Origin: Phytobacter diazotrophicus
GTDB taxonomy: Bacteria > Pseudomonadota > Gammaproteobacteria > Enterobacterales > Enterobacteriaceae
NCBI GenBank assembly: GCA_004346725.1
Contig: SMDE01000011.1
Span: forward strand, 159,419 to 223,418
DNA: 64,000 nucleotides
Direction of reading: 5' to 3'
In this document: in pieces, positions 30,433 through 55,012 of the stretch
Layout of the letters: each line of letters begins with the position of its first letter
How positions within the stretch are numbered: position 1 is the stretch's first letter
Program-made: the position numbers and the translations under genes
The notes under the pieces: generated by a model
Databases searched by the model: none
Seen by the model: the letters and a program-made list of their open reading frames with translations, nothing else
Told to the model about the DNA's origin: nothing

Positions 30433-31290
30433 ATGAAATCACTGTTTAAAGTCACGCTGCTGGCGACCACGATGGCCGTTGCACTGAATGCGCCGCTGAC
30501 CTTCGCTGCTGAAACCGCAACGAAAGATGCAACTGCAGCAGCAGCTGACAGCAAAGCGGCATTTAAAAATGACGACCAGAAATCCGCGTATGCGCTGGGT
30601 GCGTCACTGGGCCGCTACATGGAAAACTCCCTGAAAGAGCAAGAAAAACTGGGCATCAAACTGGACAAAGATCAGCTGATCGCAGGTGTTCAGGATGCGT
30701 TTGCTGATAAGAGCAAACTGACCGACCAGGAGATCGAACAGACTCTGCAGGCGTTTGAAACCCGCGTGAAGACAGCCGCGCAGGAAAAAATGGAAAAAGA
30801 CGCTCTGGAAAACGAAACCAAGGGCAAAGCTTTCCGTGATGCGTTCGCTAAAGAGAAAGGCGTTAAAACCTCTTCTACTGGCCTGCTCTATCAGGTAGAG
30901 AAAGAAGGTACGGGTGATGCGCCGAAAGACAGCGATACCGTAGTCGTTAACTACAAAGGTACGCTGATTGACGGTAAAGAGTTCGACAACTCTTATACCC
31001 GTGGCGAGCCGCTCTCTTTCCGTCTTGATGGTGTTATCCCTGGCTGGACCGAAGGGCTGAAAAACATCAAGAAAGGCGGCAAAATCAAACTCGTGATTCC
31101 GCCAGAACTGGCTTACGGTAAAAACGGCGTTCCGGGTATTCCGGCTAACTCTACGCTGGTCTTTAACGTAGAACTGCTGGATATCAAACCAGCACCGAAA
31201 GCAGACGCATCTGCCGCGCCAGATGCAGCAGCTGCGCCTGATGCGCCAGCCGCTACGGGCGATAAGCCCGCTGACGCAAGCAAAAAATAA
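30433..31290 (+). CDS. fkpA: Periplasmic FKBP-type isomerase and chaperone FkpA
   Basis: 285 residues against about 270 in E. coli. There is a Sec signal peptide (MKSLFKVTLLATTMAVALNAPLTFA, about 25). The helical dimerisation domain (~45-140) is followed by the FKBP domain (~145-250, VVVNYKGTLIDGKEFDNSY ... VIPGWTEGLK). The extra length is an Ala/Pro/Asp tail after residue 250. It folds and protects envelope proteins. A sigma-E promoter lies upstream and a strong terminator follows. Confidence 0.97.
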   Translation: MKSLFKVTLLATTMAVALNAPLTFAAETATKDATAAAADSKAAFKNDDQKSAYALGASLGRYMENSLKEQEKLGIKLDKDQLIAGVQDAFADKSKLTDQEIEQTLQAFETRVKTAAQEKMEKDALENETKGKAFRDAFAKEKGVKTSSTGLLYQVEKEGTGDAPKDSDTVVVNYKGTLIDGKEFDNSYTRGEPLSFRLDGVIPGWTEGLKNIKKGGKIKLVIPPELAYGKNGVPGIPANSTLVFNVELLDIKPAPKADASAAPDAAAAPDAPAATGDKPADASKK

Positions 31291-31301
31291 TGATGTAAAC
31301 G

Positions 31302-31329
31302 CCGCCGCCTTTTGAGCGGCGGTTTTTTT
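31302..31329 (+). terminator. Intrinsic terminator of fkpA
   Basis: CCGCCG and CGGCGG pair around CCTTTTGAG, followed by TTTTTTT, 12 bp after the stop. Confidence 0.9.
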
Positions 31330-31519
31330 ATTGCAGCACAGAGATACACATCATTCATATTGCTTCGGGGCGGGAATACCAGTATTTCCCACGCATACTC
31401 AAATCTGTGACCAGACAGCGCTGATGCCGCCAACAAAGAAGCAGTTTGAAGCATAAAATGTATATAATTCTGGAAAGCGTCACCCACGCTGTATTAATTT
31501 AATCCTCTGTGTAAATGTC

Positions 31520-31550
31520 GAGCCTGCCCTGAAAACATAACGACAGGCTC
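31520..31550 (+). promoter_or_regulatory. Inverted repeat ahead of yheO
   Basis: GAGCCTG and CAGGCTC (7 bp, 17-nt spacer) lie 22 bp before the yheO start. It may be a leader hairpin or operator; nothing further can be said. The rest of the gap from the fkpA terminator shows no recognised element. Confidence 0.3.
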
Positions 31551-31572
31551 CTGAAAAGGAGTGCTTTTTTTC

Positions 31573-32295
31573 ATGTCCAGGTCGCTTTTAACCAACGAAA
31601 CCAGTGAACTTGATTTACTGGATCAACGTCCTTTCGATCAAACAGACTTCGATATTCTTAAGTCATACGAAGCCGTTGTGGACGGGTTAGCGATGCTCAT
31701 TGGTTCTCACTGCGAAATTGTTTTGCACTCCCTGCAGGATCTGAAATGTTCCGCCATTCGTATCGCTAACGGCGAGCACACCGGGCGTAAAATCGGTTCG
31801 CCGATTACTGACCTTGCATTGCGTATGCTGCATGATATGACCGGTGCGGACAGTAGCGTGTCCAAGTGCTACTTCACGCGCGCGAAAAGCGGCGTTTTAA
31901 TGAAATCGGTGACTATTGCTATTCGTAATCGCGATCATCGGGTCATTGGTCTGTTGTGCATCAACATGAACCTTGACGTGCCGTTCTCGCAAATCATGAA
32001 CACCTTTATCCCGCCAGAAACACCGGATGCAGGTTCGTCTGTCAACTTTGCCTCTTCGGTAGAGGATCTGGTAACTCAGACCCTTGAGTTCACGATTGAA
32101 GAAGTGAATGCCGATCGTAACGTTTCCAATAACGCCAAGAATCGCCAAATCGTTCTGAACCTCTACGAAAAAGGTATCTTCGATATCAAAGATGCCATCA
32201 ACCAGGTGGCGGATCGTTTGAATATCTCCAAGCACACCGTTTATCTGTATATCCGTCAGTTCAAAAGCGGCGACTTCTCCGGGCAGGATCGGTAA
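31573..32295 (+). CDS. yheO: YheO, predicted DNA-binding regulator with PAS-like domain
   Basis: 240 residues from [14 protein letters not shown], the length of E. coli YheO; an in-frame ATG 12 bp upstream is less likely. The N-terminal YheO/PAS-like domain (~25-140) is followed by a helix-turn-helix (~205-230, [25 protein letters not shown]). The ligand and targets are unknown. Its stop overlaps the tusD start (TAATG), linking it to the tus genes. Confidence 0.93.
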   Translation: MSRSLLTNETSELDLLDQRPFDQTDFDILKSYEAVVDGLAMLIGSHCEIVLHSLQDLKCSAIRIANGEHTGRKIGSPITDLALRMLHDMTGADSSVSKCYFTRAKSGVLMKSVTIAIRNRDHRVIGLLCINMNLDVPFSQIMNTFIPPETPDAGSSVNFASSVEDLVTQTLEFTIEEVNADRNVSNNAKNRQIVLNLYEKGIFDIKDAINQVADRLNISKHTVYLYIRQFKSGDFSGQDR

Positions 32296-32681
32296 TGCGT
32301 TTTGCCTTAATGGTCACCGGCCCGGCTTATGGTTCCCAGCAGGCGAGCAGTGCCTGGCAGTTTGCCTGCGCGCTGCTCGCCAGTGGGCATGAGCTGGATT
32401 GTGTCTTTTTCTACCAGGACGGGGTCAGCAATGCGAACGTGTTGACCTCTCCCGCCTCGGACGAGTTTGATCTCGTTCGCGCATGGCAACGTCTGCATGA
32501 GCAGCATCAGGTTGCATTGCATATCTGCGTTGCGGCGGCGCTGCGTCGGGGCGTTGTTGATGAAAACGAGGCCAGTCAACAGTGCTTGCCTTGCGCTAAT
32601 CTCCAGCCGGGGTTCACGCTCTCGGGCCTGGGGGCGCTGGCCGAAGCGGCATTAACGTGCGATCGTGTGGTGCAATTTTAA
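32295..32681 (+). CDS. tusD: Sulfurtransferase TusD
   Basis: 128 residues. In the TusBCD hexamer it accepts persulfide sulfur from TusA and passes it towards TusE and MnmA, for 2-thiouridine at tRNA wobble positions. The catalytic cysteine is Cys78 in [13 protein letters not shown], the same number as in E. coli. DsrE-like fold ([21 protein letters not shown]). It is coupled on both sides: to yheO and to tusC through TAATG overlaps. Confidence 0.96.
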   Translation: MRFALMVTGPAYGSQQASSAWQFACALLASGHELDCVFFYQDGVSNANVLTSPASDEFDLVRAWQRLHEQHQVALHICVAAALRRGVVDENEASQQCLPCANLQPGFTLSGLGALAEAALTCDRVVQF

Positions 32682-33040
32682 TGAAACGTATCGCTTTTAT
32701 CTTTAGCTCTGCGCCGCATGGATCTGCTGCCGGACGTGAAGGCCTTGATGCATTAATGGCCGCGTCCGCTTTTACCGATGATATCGGCGTGTTTTTTATC
32801 GGTGACGGTGTCTTCCAGTTGCTGGTGAATCAGCAGCCGAACGCTATCCTGGCACGAGATTACATCGCGACCTTTAAAGTTCTTCCTCTTTATGACATCG
32901 AAACCTGTTGGGTTTGCCAGGCATCGCTTCGCGAGCGTGGCCTGAGTGATGCGACGCAATTTGTGTTACCAGCGCAACTGCTGGAGCCGGATGCGCTTCG
33001 CGATCAATTAGATGGGTACGATGTTGTCATGACGTTTTGA
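32681..33040 (+). CDS. tusC: TusC, sulfur relay protein
   Basis: 119 residues from [14 protein letters not shown], the E. coli length; a longer in-frame start lies inside tusD. It is a DsrF-like core subunit of the TusBCD complex without an identified catalytic cysteine role. The start overlaps the tusD stop; tusB begins 8 bp after its end. Confidence 0.95.
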   Translation: MKRIAFIFSSAPHGSAAGREGLDALMAASAFTDDIGVFFIGDGVFQLLVNQQPNAILARDYIATFKVLPLYDIETCWVCQASLRERGLSDATQFVLPAQLLEPDALRDQLDGYDVVMTF

Positions 33041-33047
33041 GGCATTT

Positions 33048-33335
33048 ATGTTGCACACTTTGACTCATTCTCCCTGGCAATGTGATATGGCAACGTTACT
33101 GCGAACCGTACGCAGTGGGGACGATCTTTTATTGCTTTCCGATGGTGTGATTGCGGCTCTGGAAGGCGGGCAGTACCTTGAGTTGCTGCTAAATGCCCCC
33201 ATAACGGTGCATGCGCTGAATGAAGATATTGATGCGCGGGGTCTGTCTGGTCAAATTTCGAGCAGTGTCGTCAGGGTTGGCTATAATGATTTCGTTAGCC
33301 TGGCGGTAAAACACGAGACTCAGATGCGTTGGTGA
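33048..33335 (+). CDS. tusB: TusB, sulfur relay protein
   Basis: 95 residues, DsrH-like third subunit of TusBCD ([20 protein letters not shown] ... [14 protein letters not shown]). It completes the complex that relays sulfur for mnm5s2U34 of tRNA. It is the last gene before the str promoter, which lies 22 bp after the stop. Confidence 0.95.
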   Translation: MLHTLTHSPWQCDMATLLRTVRSGDDLLLLSDGVIAALEGGQYLELLLNAPITVHALNEDIDARGLSGQISSSVVRVGYNDFVSLAVKHETQMRW

Positions 33336-33356
33336 TACGGGATCGTTGTATATTTC

Positions 33357-34400
<1,044 letters not shown>

Positions 34401-34476
34401 TCCCTTCGGTTTAGTCACCAGGCGGGCGCTTCGGTGCCCGCTCTGGCTCACTTAATCTGAACGTCTAAAGCAATAA

Positions 34477-36603
<2,127 letters not shown>

Positions 36604-36643
36604 GCCGCAGGGTTAAAACCAAAGTCCCGTGCTCTCTCCATAA

Positions 36644-37858
<1,215 letters not shown>

Positions 37859-37883
37859 TTACTCGTTAATTAGTTTTGAATTG

Positions 37884-37908
37884 AAAAGGGCGCTAAGGCG
37901 CCCTTTTT
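37884..37908 (+). terminator. Terminator of the str operon
   Basis: AAAAGGGCGC and GCGCCCTTTTT pair around TAAG, 26 bp after tufA. Confidence 0.92.
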
Positions 37909-37989
37909 GCTGCCTGCCTTCTTACTGTCTGCCATCATATTTGTTCGCATTTTTTCTCATTATCCCACCATACAAAGGTCGCTGTGCTA

Positions 37990-38018
37990 TTGTAATCATA
38001 ACTATTCTCATTTACACT
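37990..38018 (+). promoter_or_regulatory. bfd promoter with overlapping Fur box
   Basis: TTGTAA (37990-37995) and TACACT (38013-38018) are 17 bp apart. The minus-strand 19-mer at 37997-38015 matches the Fur consensus GATAATGATAATCATTATC at 13 of 19 positions. Iron-dependent repression of bfd is known in E. coli and inferred here. Confidence 0.7.
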
Positions 38019-38045
38019 TTGCGCATAAATTGAACGGGAGTGATT

Positions 38046-38240
38046 ATGTACGTTTGTTTGTGTAATGGTGTAAGTGATAAAAAAATTCGCCAGGCTGTAC
38101 GCCAGTTCCATCCTCAATCATTCCAGCAATTGCGCAAGTTTATTCCTGTGGGAAATCAGTGTGGTAAGTGCGTACGCGCTGCTCGCGAAATCATGCAGGA
38201 TGAGTTGCTGCAGATCCCGGAATATAAAGAAACCGCCTGA
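38046..38240 (+). CDS. bfd: Bacterioferritin-associated ferredoxin
   Basis: 64 residues from MYVCLCNGVSDKK, the E. coli length. The four cysteines C4, C6 and CGKC (~38-41) bind a [2Fe-2S] cluster. Bfd reduces the haem of bacterioferritin to release stored iron. It sits 70 bp ahead of bfr and behind a Fur box, so it rises in iron shortage. Confidence 0.96.
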   Translation: MYVCLCNGVSDKKIRQAVRQFHPQSFQQLRKFIPVGNQCGKCVRAAREIMQDELLQIPEYKETA

Positions 38241-38310
38241 GTCTTCTGCTTTTTTTTGACTTCCCTGTAGCCCGATCTACGCTTCAATGAGTGGAAGCGG
38301 AGGGACTATA

Positions 38311-38787
38311 ATGAAAGGTGATGTCAAAGTTATAAATTATCTCAATAAGTTATTGGGAAACGAGCTTGTCGCAATCAACCAGTATTTTCTCCATGCGAGA
38401 ATGTTCAAGAACTGGGGCCTGATGCGCCTTAATGATGTTGAATATCATGAATCCATCGATGAAATGAAACACGCCGATAAATACATCGAGCGTATTTTGT
38501 TTCTTGAAGGCATTCCAAATCTGCAAGATCTGGGCAAACTCGGTATCGGTGAAGACGTTGAAGAGATGCTACAGTCCGATTTACGACTGGAGTTGGAAGG
38601 CGCCAGAGATTTGCGTGAAGCCATTGCCTACGCTGACAGCGTGCATGATTATGTCAGCCGGGACATGATGATTGAAATCCTGGCTGATGAAGAAGGCCAT
38701 ATTGACTGGCTGGAAACCGAGCTGGACCTTATCGGCAAGATTGGTTTGCAGAACTATCTCCAGTCGCAAATCAAGGTTCAAGATTAA
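38311..38787 (+). CDS. bfr: Bacterioferritin
   Basis: 158 residues from [12 protein letters not shown]; the upstream in-frame ATG lacks family support. It forms the 24-mer iron store with inter-subunit haem. Ferroxidase ligands Glu18, Glu51 and His54 and haem ligand Met52 are in the expected places; the second half has [14 protein letters not shown]. The 3' end overlaps the convergent prepilin peptidase gene by 17 bp. Confidence 0.98.
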   Translation: MKGDVKVINYLNKLLGNELVAINQYFLHARMFKNWGLMRLNDVEYHESIDEMKHADKYIERILFLEGIPNLQDLGKLGIGEDVEEMLQSDLRLELEGARDLREAIAYADSVHDYVSRDMMIEILADEEGHIDWLETELDLIGKIGLQNYLQSQIKVQD

Positions 38788-39256
38788 CCATCGACCTAAA
38801 GATGCTTTGGTAAGCCATGAACAAACCCGCGCCCGCCAGGAATGGACCAAAAGGCAGCGGGTTTTTTATTATCTGCATGCTTCTGCGTCTTATGGACATA
38901 AGGCAAGCGGCGCCGGACGCAAGTGATGCGGCAACAAAGACAAGCATGGGTAAGGCTTCCCAGCCATGCCAGGCACCCAGGGCCGCCAGAAATTTCACAT
39001 CACCATAGCCGAGTCCTTCCTTATTACGTAGGAAGCGATACCCCCAATAAAGTGCCGCGAATCCGACGTAGCCCGCAATAGCTCCTAATACCTTTTCCTG
39101 TAACAGCATGGGATTGAACCAGCCACAATAAAACAGCCCACTCCAGAGAAGAGGGCAGGTGAAGCGATCGGGTAGAAGGCCCTGCCGGACGTCATACCAA
39201 ACCAGTAATGTATTAAGTACAAGATAAATACATATAAAGAGAATTGTACCTGCCAT
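38771..39256 (-). CDS. Short prepilin peptidase (A24 family), HofD/GspO-like
   Basis: 161 residues from [12 protein letters not shown], preceded on its strand by GGAGG; longer in-frame starts add a non-homologous N-terminus. The two catalytic aspartates are in [12 protein letters not shown] (~21) and [10 protein letters not shown] (GxGD, ~84). About six hydrophobic segments fit an inner-membrane aspartic protease. E. coli has gspO (225 residues) at this place after bfr. This gene lacks the N-terminal region, so it may process prepilins without a complete standard domain. No pilus or type II secretion genes are near. Confidence 0.85.
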   Translation of the reverse strand: MAGTILFICIYLVLNTLLVWYDVRQGLLPDRFTCPLLWSGLFYCGWFNPMLLQEKVLGAIAGYVGFAALYWGYRFLRNKEGLGYGDVKFLAALGAWHGWEALPMLVFVAASLASGAACLMSIRRRSMQIIKNPLPFGPFLAGAGLFMAYQSIFRSMVNLEP

Positions 39257-39424
39257 ATAACCTCCGCATGCTCGCTGATGATTGAGCATCAGCGATAGAG
39301 ATAAACGGCAAAAGAGGGGCAAGCGCGCTCTTGCGTACAAGCTCCAGAAAAGATAACTGCCTTGCATAGCGCGGCAAGCGATGTGCGACGCTTCACGCAC
39401 AGGCGTTTAATTTATAAACGCCCC
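39257..39424. other. Gap between prepilin peptidase gene and S10 promoter
   Basis: Together with the S10 leader this makes a 370-bp stretch without a gene. I see no clear element in these 168 bp beyond the peptidase ribosome site at its left edge. Confidence 0.6.
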
Positions 39425-39452
39425 TTGCGTAAATGCGAGATTTACGTATAAT
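39425..39452 (+). promoter_or_regulatory. S10 operon promoter
   Basis: TTGCGT (39425-39430) and TATAAT (39447-39452) are 16 bp apart. A GC-rich discriminator (GCGCGGGC) follows, as expected for a stringently controlled ribosomal promoter. The start should be near 39459, about 168 nt before rpsJ. Confidence 0.88.
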
Positions 39453-39458
39453 GCGCGG

Positions 39459-39938
<480 letters not shown>

Positions 39939-39958
39939 TCAGGTCATCGAGCGATTGA

Positions 39959-42354
<2,396 letters not shown>

Positions 42355-42367
42355 TATTAGAGGATAA

Positions 42368-42649
<282 letters not shown>

Positions 42650-42654
42650 GGTAG

Positions 42655-44583
<1,929 letters not shown>

Positions 44584-44604
44584 TACAGTACGCATTCTCA
44601 ATAA

Positions 44605-44636
44605 TAAACGGTCCAGCGATGGGCCGTTTATTTTTT
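44605..44636 (+). terminator. Terminator between the S10 and spc operons
   Basis: TAAACGGTCC (44605-44614) pairs with GGGCCGTTTA (44621-44630) with one G-T pair, followed by TTTTTT. Confidence 0.85.
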
Positions 44637-44660
44637 CTACCCATATCTAAGAAGCGGTGT

Positions 44661-44693
44661 TATAATGCCGCGCCCCCGATATGGGGCTTTTTT
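44661..44693 (+). promoter_or_regulatory. spc promoter -10 and a terminator-like leader hairpin
   Basis: TATAAT at 44661-44666 is the spc -10 element; the -35 is weak, as in E. coli. Just downstream, GCCCC (44672-44676) and GGGGC (44683-44687) flank CGATAT and are followed by TTTTTT. This short hairpin plus T-run looks like an attenuator in the first nucleotides of the spc mRNA. Confidence 0.65.
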
Positions 44694-44733
44694 AACGACC
44701 CGTTTTTAGGGTCTCAGTAGTAGTTGACATTAG

Positions 44734-45996
<1,263 letters not shown>

Positions 45997-46001
45997 GGTA
46001 G

Positions 46002-46316
<315 letters not shown>

Positions 46317-46343
46317 TTGTCACCAATTGAATCACGGGAGTAA

Positions 46344-47651
<1,308 letters not shown>

Positions 47652-47656
47652 GGTAG

Positions 47657-48790
<1,134 letters not shown>

Positions 48791-48797
48791 GTAGCAG

Positions 48798-50129
48798 ATG
48801 GCTAAACAACCGGGATTAGATTTTCAAAGTGCCAAAGGTGGCTTAGGCGAGCTGAAACGCAGACTGCTGTTTGTTATCGGTGCGCTTATTGTGTTCCGTA
48901 TTGGCTCTTTTATTCCGATCCCTGGTATTGATGCCGCTGTACTTGCCAAACTGCTTGAGCAACAGCGAGGCACCATCATTGAAATGTTTAACATGTTCTC
49001 TGGTGGTGCTCTCAGCCGTGCTTCTATCTTCGCTCTGGGTATTATGCCGTACATCTCGGCATCAATTATTATCCAGCTGCTGACGGTCGTTCATCCGGCC
49101 CTGGCAGAACTGAAGAAAGAAGGGGAATCTGGTCGTCGTAAGATTAGCCAGTACACCCGTTACGGCACTCTGGTGCTGGCAATATTTCAGGCAACCGGTA
49201 TTGCTACCGGTTTGCCGAATATGCCTGGTATGCAGGGCCTGGTTATTAACCCGGGCTTTGCATTCTATTTCACCGCTGTTGTGAGTCTGGTTACAGGGAC
49301 AATGTTCCTGATGTGGCTCGGCGAACAGATTACTGAGCGTGGTATCGGTAACGGTATCTCAATCATTATCTTCGCCGGTATCGTTGCGGGACTCCCGCCA
49401 GCCATTGCCCATACTATCGAGCAAGCGCGTCAAGGCGACCTGCACTTCCTCCTGTTGCTGTTGGTTGCAGTATTAGTATTTGCAGTGACGTTCTTTGTTG
49501 TATTCGTTGAACGTGGTCAACGCCGCATTGTGGTAAACTACGCGAAACGTCAGCAGGGCCGTCGTGTCTATGCTGCTCAGAGCACACATTTGCCGCTGAA
49601 AGTGAATATGGCGGGGGTAATCCCGGCAATTTTCGCTTCCAGTATTATTCTGTTCCCGGCAACCATCGCGTCATGGTTCGGGGGCGGTACTGGTTGGAAC
49701 TGGCTGACAACAATTTCGCTGTATTTGCAGCCTGGGCAACCGCTTTATGTGTTACTCTATGCGTCTGCAATCATCTTCTTCTGTTTCTTCTACACGGCGT
49801 TGGTTTTCAATCCGCGTGAAACAGCAGATAACCTGAAGAAGTCCGGTGCATTTGTACCAGGAATTCGTCCGGGAGAGCAAACGGCGAAGTATATCGATAA
49901 GGTAATGACACGCCTGACTTTGATTGGTGCGTTGTATATTACTTTTATCTGCCTGATCCCGGAGTTCATGCGTGATGCGATGAAAGTGCCGTTCTACTTC
50001 GGTGGGACCTCGCTGCTTATCGTTGTTGTCGTGATTATGGACTTTATGGCTCAAGTGCAAACTCTGATGATGTCAAGTCAGTACGAGTCTGCATTGAAGA
50101 AGGCGAACCTGAAAGGCTATGGCCGTTAA
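48798..50129 (+). CDS. secY: Protein translocase subunit SecY
   Basis: 443 residues with ten membrane segments, the channel of the SecYEG translocon. The plug and gating regions ([23 protein letters not shown], ~64-86) and cytoplasmic loops C4/C5 with RQQGRRVYA near residue 255 are visible. In spc, between rplO and rpmJ, so secretion capacity follows ribosome synthesis. Confidence 0.99.
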   Translation: MAKQPGLDFQSAKGGLGELKRRLLFVIGALIVFRIGSFIPIPGIDAAVLAKLLEQQRGTIIEMFNMFSGGALSRASIFALGIMPYISASIIIQLLTVVHPALAELKKEGESGRRKISQYTRYGTLVLAIFQATGIATGLPNMPGMQGLVINPGFAFYFTAVVSLVTGTMFLMWLGEQITERGIGNGISIIIFAGIVAGLPPAIAHTIEQARQGDLHFLLLLLVAVLVFAVTFFVVFVERGQRRIVVNYAKRQQGRRVYAAQSTHLPLKVNMAGVIPAIFASSIILFPATIASWFGGGTGWNWLTTISLYLQPGQPLYVLLYASAIIFFCFFYTALVFNPRETADNLKKSGAFVPGIRPGEQTAKYIDKVMTRLTLIGALYITFICLIPEFMRDAMKVPFYFGGTSLLIVVVVIMDFMAQVQTLMMSSQYESALKKANLKGYGR

Positions 50130-50779
<650 letters not shown>

Positions 50780-50792
50780 TCGGGGTGATTGA

Positions 50793-51185
<393 letters not shown>

Positions 51186-51201
51186 CGCGCTCGTTTTCTA
51201 G

Positions 51202-51840
<639 letters not shown>

Positions 51841-51865
51841 AGCTTAGTACCAAAGAGAGGACACA

Positions 51866-52855
51866 ATGCAGGGTTCTGTGACAGAGTTTCTAAAACCGCG
51901 CCTGGTAGATATCGAGCAAGTGAGTTCGACGCACGCCAAGGTGACCCTTGAGCCTTTAGAGCGTGGCTTTGGCCATACTCTGGGTAACGCACTGCGCCGT
52001 ATTCTGCTCTCATCGATGCCGGGTTGCGCGGTGACCGAGGTTGAGATTGATGGTGTACTTCATGAGTACAGCACCAAAGAAGGCGTTCAGGAAGATATCC
52101 TTGAAATCCTGCTCAACCTGAAAGGGCTGGCGGTGAGAGTTCAGGGTAAAGATGATGTTATTCTTACTCTGAATAAATCTGGCATTGGCCCTGTGACTGC
52201 AGCCGACATTACCCACGACGGTGATGTCGAAATCGTCAAGCCGCAGCACGTGATCTGCCACCTGACCGATGAGAACGCGTCTATTAGCATGCGTATCAAA
52301 GTTCAGCGCGGTCGTGGTTATGTGCCGGCTTCTGCCCGAATTCATTCGGAAGAAGATGAGCGCCCAATCGGCCGTCTGCTGGTCGACGCATGCTACAGCC
52401 CTGTAGAGCGTATTGCCTACAATGTTGAAGCAGCGCGTGTAGAACAGCGTACCGACCTGGACAAGCTGGTCATCGAAATGGAAACCAACGGCACAATCGA
52501 TCCTGAAGAGGCGATTCGTCGTGCGGCCACCATTCTGGCTGAACAACTGGAAGCTTTCGTTGATTTACGTGATGTACGTCAGCCGGAAGTGAAAGAAGAG
52601 AAACCAGAATTCGATCCGATCCTGCTGCGCCCTGTTGACGATCTGGAATTGACTGTCCGCTCTGCTAACTGCCTCAAGGCAGAAGCTATCCACTATATCG
52701 GTGATCTGGTACAGCGTACCGAGGTTGAGTTGCTGAAAACGCCGAACCTGGGTAAAAAATCTCTCACCGAGATTAAAGATGTGCTGGCCTCACGTGGTCT
52801 GTCTCTGGGCATGCGCCTGGAAAACTGGCCGCCGGCAAGCATTGCTGACGAGTAA
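51866..52855 (+). CDS. rpoA: RNA polymerase alpha subunit
   Basis: 329 residues. The N-terminal domain (~8-235) dimerises to scaffold beta and beta'. The C-terminal domain (~250-329) binds UP elements and activators such as CRP; Arg265 lies in the RSANCLKAE segment. It is placed between rpsD and rplQ and less tightly repressed by S4 in E. coli. Confidence 0.99.
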
Positions 52856-52871
52856 CCGGATCACAGGTTAA

Positions 52872-53282
<411 letters not shown>

Positions 53283-53298
53283 TCTGCAGTAACGTAAG

Positions 53299-53323
53299 AA
53301 AACCCGCTTCGGCGGGTTTTTTT
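53299..53323 (+). terminator. Terminator of the alpha operon
   Basis: ACCCGC and GCGGGT pair around a TTCG tetraloop (53302-53317), with A's before and a T-run after. Confidence 0.93.
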
Positions 53324-53389
53324 ATATCCTCAAAACCTCCATATTCTCTACAATATCTATAAGTTTTTCGTTCCTCTCCTGGAGGTGGT

Positions 53390-53758
53390 ATGTGGTTACT
53401 TGACCAGTGGGCAGAACGACATATCCTCGATGCGCAGAAAAAAGGTGAATTTGAGCATTTGCCTGGTAACGGTAAACCGCTTGTCCTGGACGATGATTCG
53501 CATGTCCCGCCTGAACTACGCGCAGGGTTTCGTTTACTCAAAAATGCGGGCTGTCTTCCGCCTGAACTTGAATATCGTAAAGAAGCACTCGCTTTGTCAG
53601 ACTTACTGGCTCATATACACCAGGATCATCCGGATTATCATGAAGTAAGTCGAAGATTGACGCTTCTGGAGCTGAAATTGAAGCAAGCTGGACTAAGTAC
53701 AGAATTCCTTCGCGGCGAATATGCGGAAAAATTGATGCTGAAATTAGATGAGGAGTAG
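53390..53758 (+). CDS. yhdN: YhdN, DUF1992-family protein
   Basis: 122 residues, MWLLDQWAERHILDAQKKGEFEHLPGNGKPL, the E. coli YhdN length. The N-terminal motif is the DnaJ-homologue-subfamily-C-like DUF1992 domain; function is unknown. CTGGAGGTGG precedes the ATG. It ends 2 bp before zntR, with which it forms an operon. Confidence 0.92.
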   Translation: MWLLDQWAERHILDAQKKGEFEHLPGNGKPLVLDDDSHVPPELRAGFRLLKNAGCLPPELEYRKEALALSDLLAHIHQDHPDYHEVSRRLTLLELKLKQAGLSTEFLRGEYAEKLMLKLDEE

Positions 53759-53760
53759 AG

Positions 53761-54177
53761 ATGTTTCGCATTGGAGAATTAGCCAAACTGGCTGACGTTA
53801 CCCCGGACACCATTCGCTACTATGAAAAACAGCAGATGATGGATCACGAGATCAGAACGGAGGGTGGCTTTCGCCTTTATTCGGACAATGACTTACAGCG
53901 TCTGAAATTTATCCGACATGCACGCCAGCTTGGATTTACGCTTGAGTCTATTCGTGAATTGCTCTCTATACGTATCGATCCTGAGCATCACACTTGCCAG
54001 GAATCCAAGAGCATTGTTCAGGCGCGATTGAGCGAGGTTGAAGCGAGAATTCAAGAATTGCAGATTATGCAACGCTCTCTACAGAAATTGAATGATGCTT
54101 GCTGTGGGAGTGCGCACAGTAGCGTCTATTGCTCTATACTCGAAGCCTTGGAGCAGGGGGCCAGCAGCGCTCCTTAG
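53761..54177 (+). CDS. zntR: Zinc-responsive MerR-family activator ZntR
   Basis: 138 residues. N-terminal winged helix (MFRIGELAKLADVTPDTIRYYEKQ), a dimer coiled coil (~75-112), and metal ligands Cys79, Cys114, Cys115, His119 and Cys124 at the E. coli ZntR positions. It activates zntA, the zinc/cadmium/lead exporter gene, by underwinding its spacer. zntA is not in the window. Confidence 0.96.
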   Translation: MFRIGELAKLADVTPDTIRYYEKQQMMDHEIRTEGGFRLYSDNDLQRLKFIRHARQLGFTLESIRELLSIRIDPEHHTCQESKSIVQARLSEVEARIQELQIMQRSLQKLNDACCGSAHSSVYCSILEALEQGASSAP

Positions 54178-54243
54178 GGACATTGATTTTTGTTGCCAGC
54201 AAGCCTACACTTGCGCCGTTTTAAACCACAATCTGGAGAAATT

Positions 54244-54459
54244 ATGAGCCACTATCAGCATAAGAAAGGGCAAATTAACAATAACGCCATCGAGGCATTG
54301 CTTCATGACCCTTTGTTCAGACAGCGAGTTGAGAAGAATAAGAAGGGGAAAGGGAGTTATTTACGCAAAGACAAACATGGTAAGAAAGGGAACTGGGAGG
54401 CCAGTGGCAAGCAAGCGAATCGCTTATTTACCACTGGCCTTCTGCTTAAAACAGCTTAA
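54244..54459 (+). CDS. arfA: Alternative ribosome-rescue factor A
   Basis: 71 residues from [22 protein letters not shown]. It recruits RF2 to ribosomes stalled on mRNA without a stop codon, as backup to tmRNA. The lysine-rich part ([18 protein letters not shown]) enters the empty mRNA channel. A hairpin inside the 3' part of the gene should cause cleavage or termination, so that only truncated, active ArfA is made, and only when trans-translation fails. The full-length product has a hydrophobic, unstable C-terminus. It abuts the convergent mscL stop. Confidence 0.95.
   Translation: MSHYQHKKGQINNNAIEALLHDPLFRQRVEKNKKGKGSYLRKDKHGKKGNWEASGKQANRLFTTGLLLKTA
54398..54440 (+). promoter_or_regulatory. 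Hairpin inside arfA (nonstop-mRNA generating element)
   Basis: AGGCCAGTGG (54398-54407) and CCACTGGCCT (54431-54440) pair perfectly. Between them AGCGA and CGCT form a smaller inner stem. In E. coli RNase III cuts the equivalent hairpin, and the stop-less mRNA makes ArfA a target of tmRNA. Confidence 0.85.
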
Positions 54460-54873
54460 TCAGGAGCGTTTATTTTGTTCTTTCAACAGATCGCGGATTT
54501 CTGTTAACAGCAATTCCTCTTTGCCAGGAGCCGGCGGTGCTTTGGGTTCATCTTCCTGTTTACGTTTGAGACGGTTAATCAATTTAATCGCCATGAAAAT
54601 AGCAAACGCGACAATAATAAAGTCGAAAATATTCTGGATGAAGACACCGTAATGCATTACGACTGCCGGGACATCGCCTTGTGCTTCGCGTAAAGTTAGG
54701 GCAAATTGCTTAAAGTCTATTCCACCAATCAGTAACCCTAATGGCGGCATGATAATATCAGCAACCAGTGACGACACAATCTTGCCGAATGCTGCCCCAA
54801 TGATCACACCTACTGCCAAATCAACTACATTTCCCCGCATCGCAAATTCGCGAAATTCTTTTAGCAAGCTCAT
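54460..54873 (-). CDS. mscL: Large-conductance mechanosensitive channel
   Basis: 137 residues. A homopentamer with two membrane helices (~15-45, [28 protein letters not shown]; ~75-100) and a cytoplasmic helix. It opens at near-lytic tension to save cells from osmotic down-shock. The stop abuts arfA; trkA lies upstream on the same strand. Confidence 0.97.
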   Translation of the reverse strand: MSLLKEFREFAMRGNVVDLAVGVIIGAAFGKIVSSLVADIIMPPLGLLIGGIDFKQFALTLREAQGDVPAVVMHYGVFIQNIFDFIIVAFAIFMAIKLINRLKRKQEDEPKAPPAPGKEELLLTEIRDLLKEQNKRS

Positions 54874-54979
54874 GCTCTTCTCCTTGTGCTGTCAGACAAG
54901 TTAAGTCTAACAAATGTATTCTCGTTTTCCATTGAGGGTAAAAATTTGCTGAATTTTTTTAACATTGATAAAACCAGGG

Positions 54980-55006
54980 TTAAATAAAAGGCGCCGGTCT
55001 GGCGCC
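54980..55006 (-). terminator. Terminator of trkA
   Basis: On the minus strand GGCGCC, AGACC and GGCGCC form a 6-bp stem followed by TTTTATTT, 6 bp after the trkA stop. Confidence 0.78.
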
Positions 55007-55012
55007 CGATAA

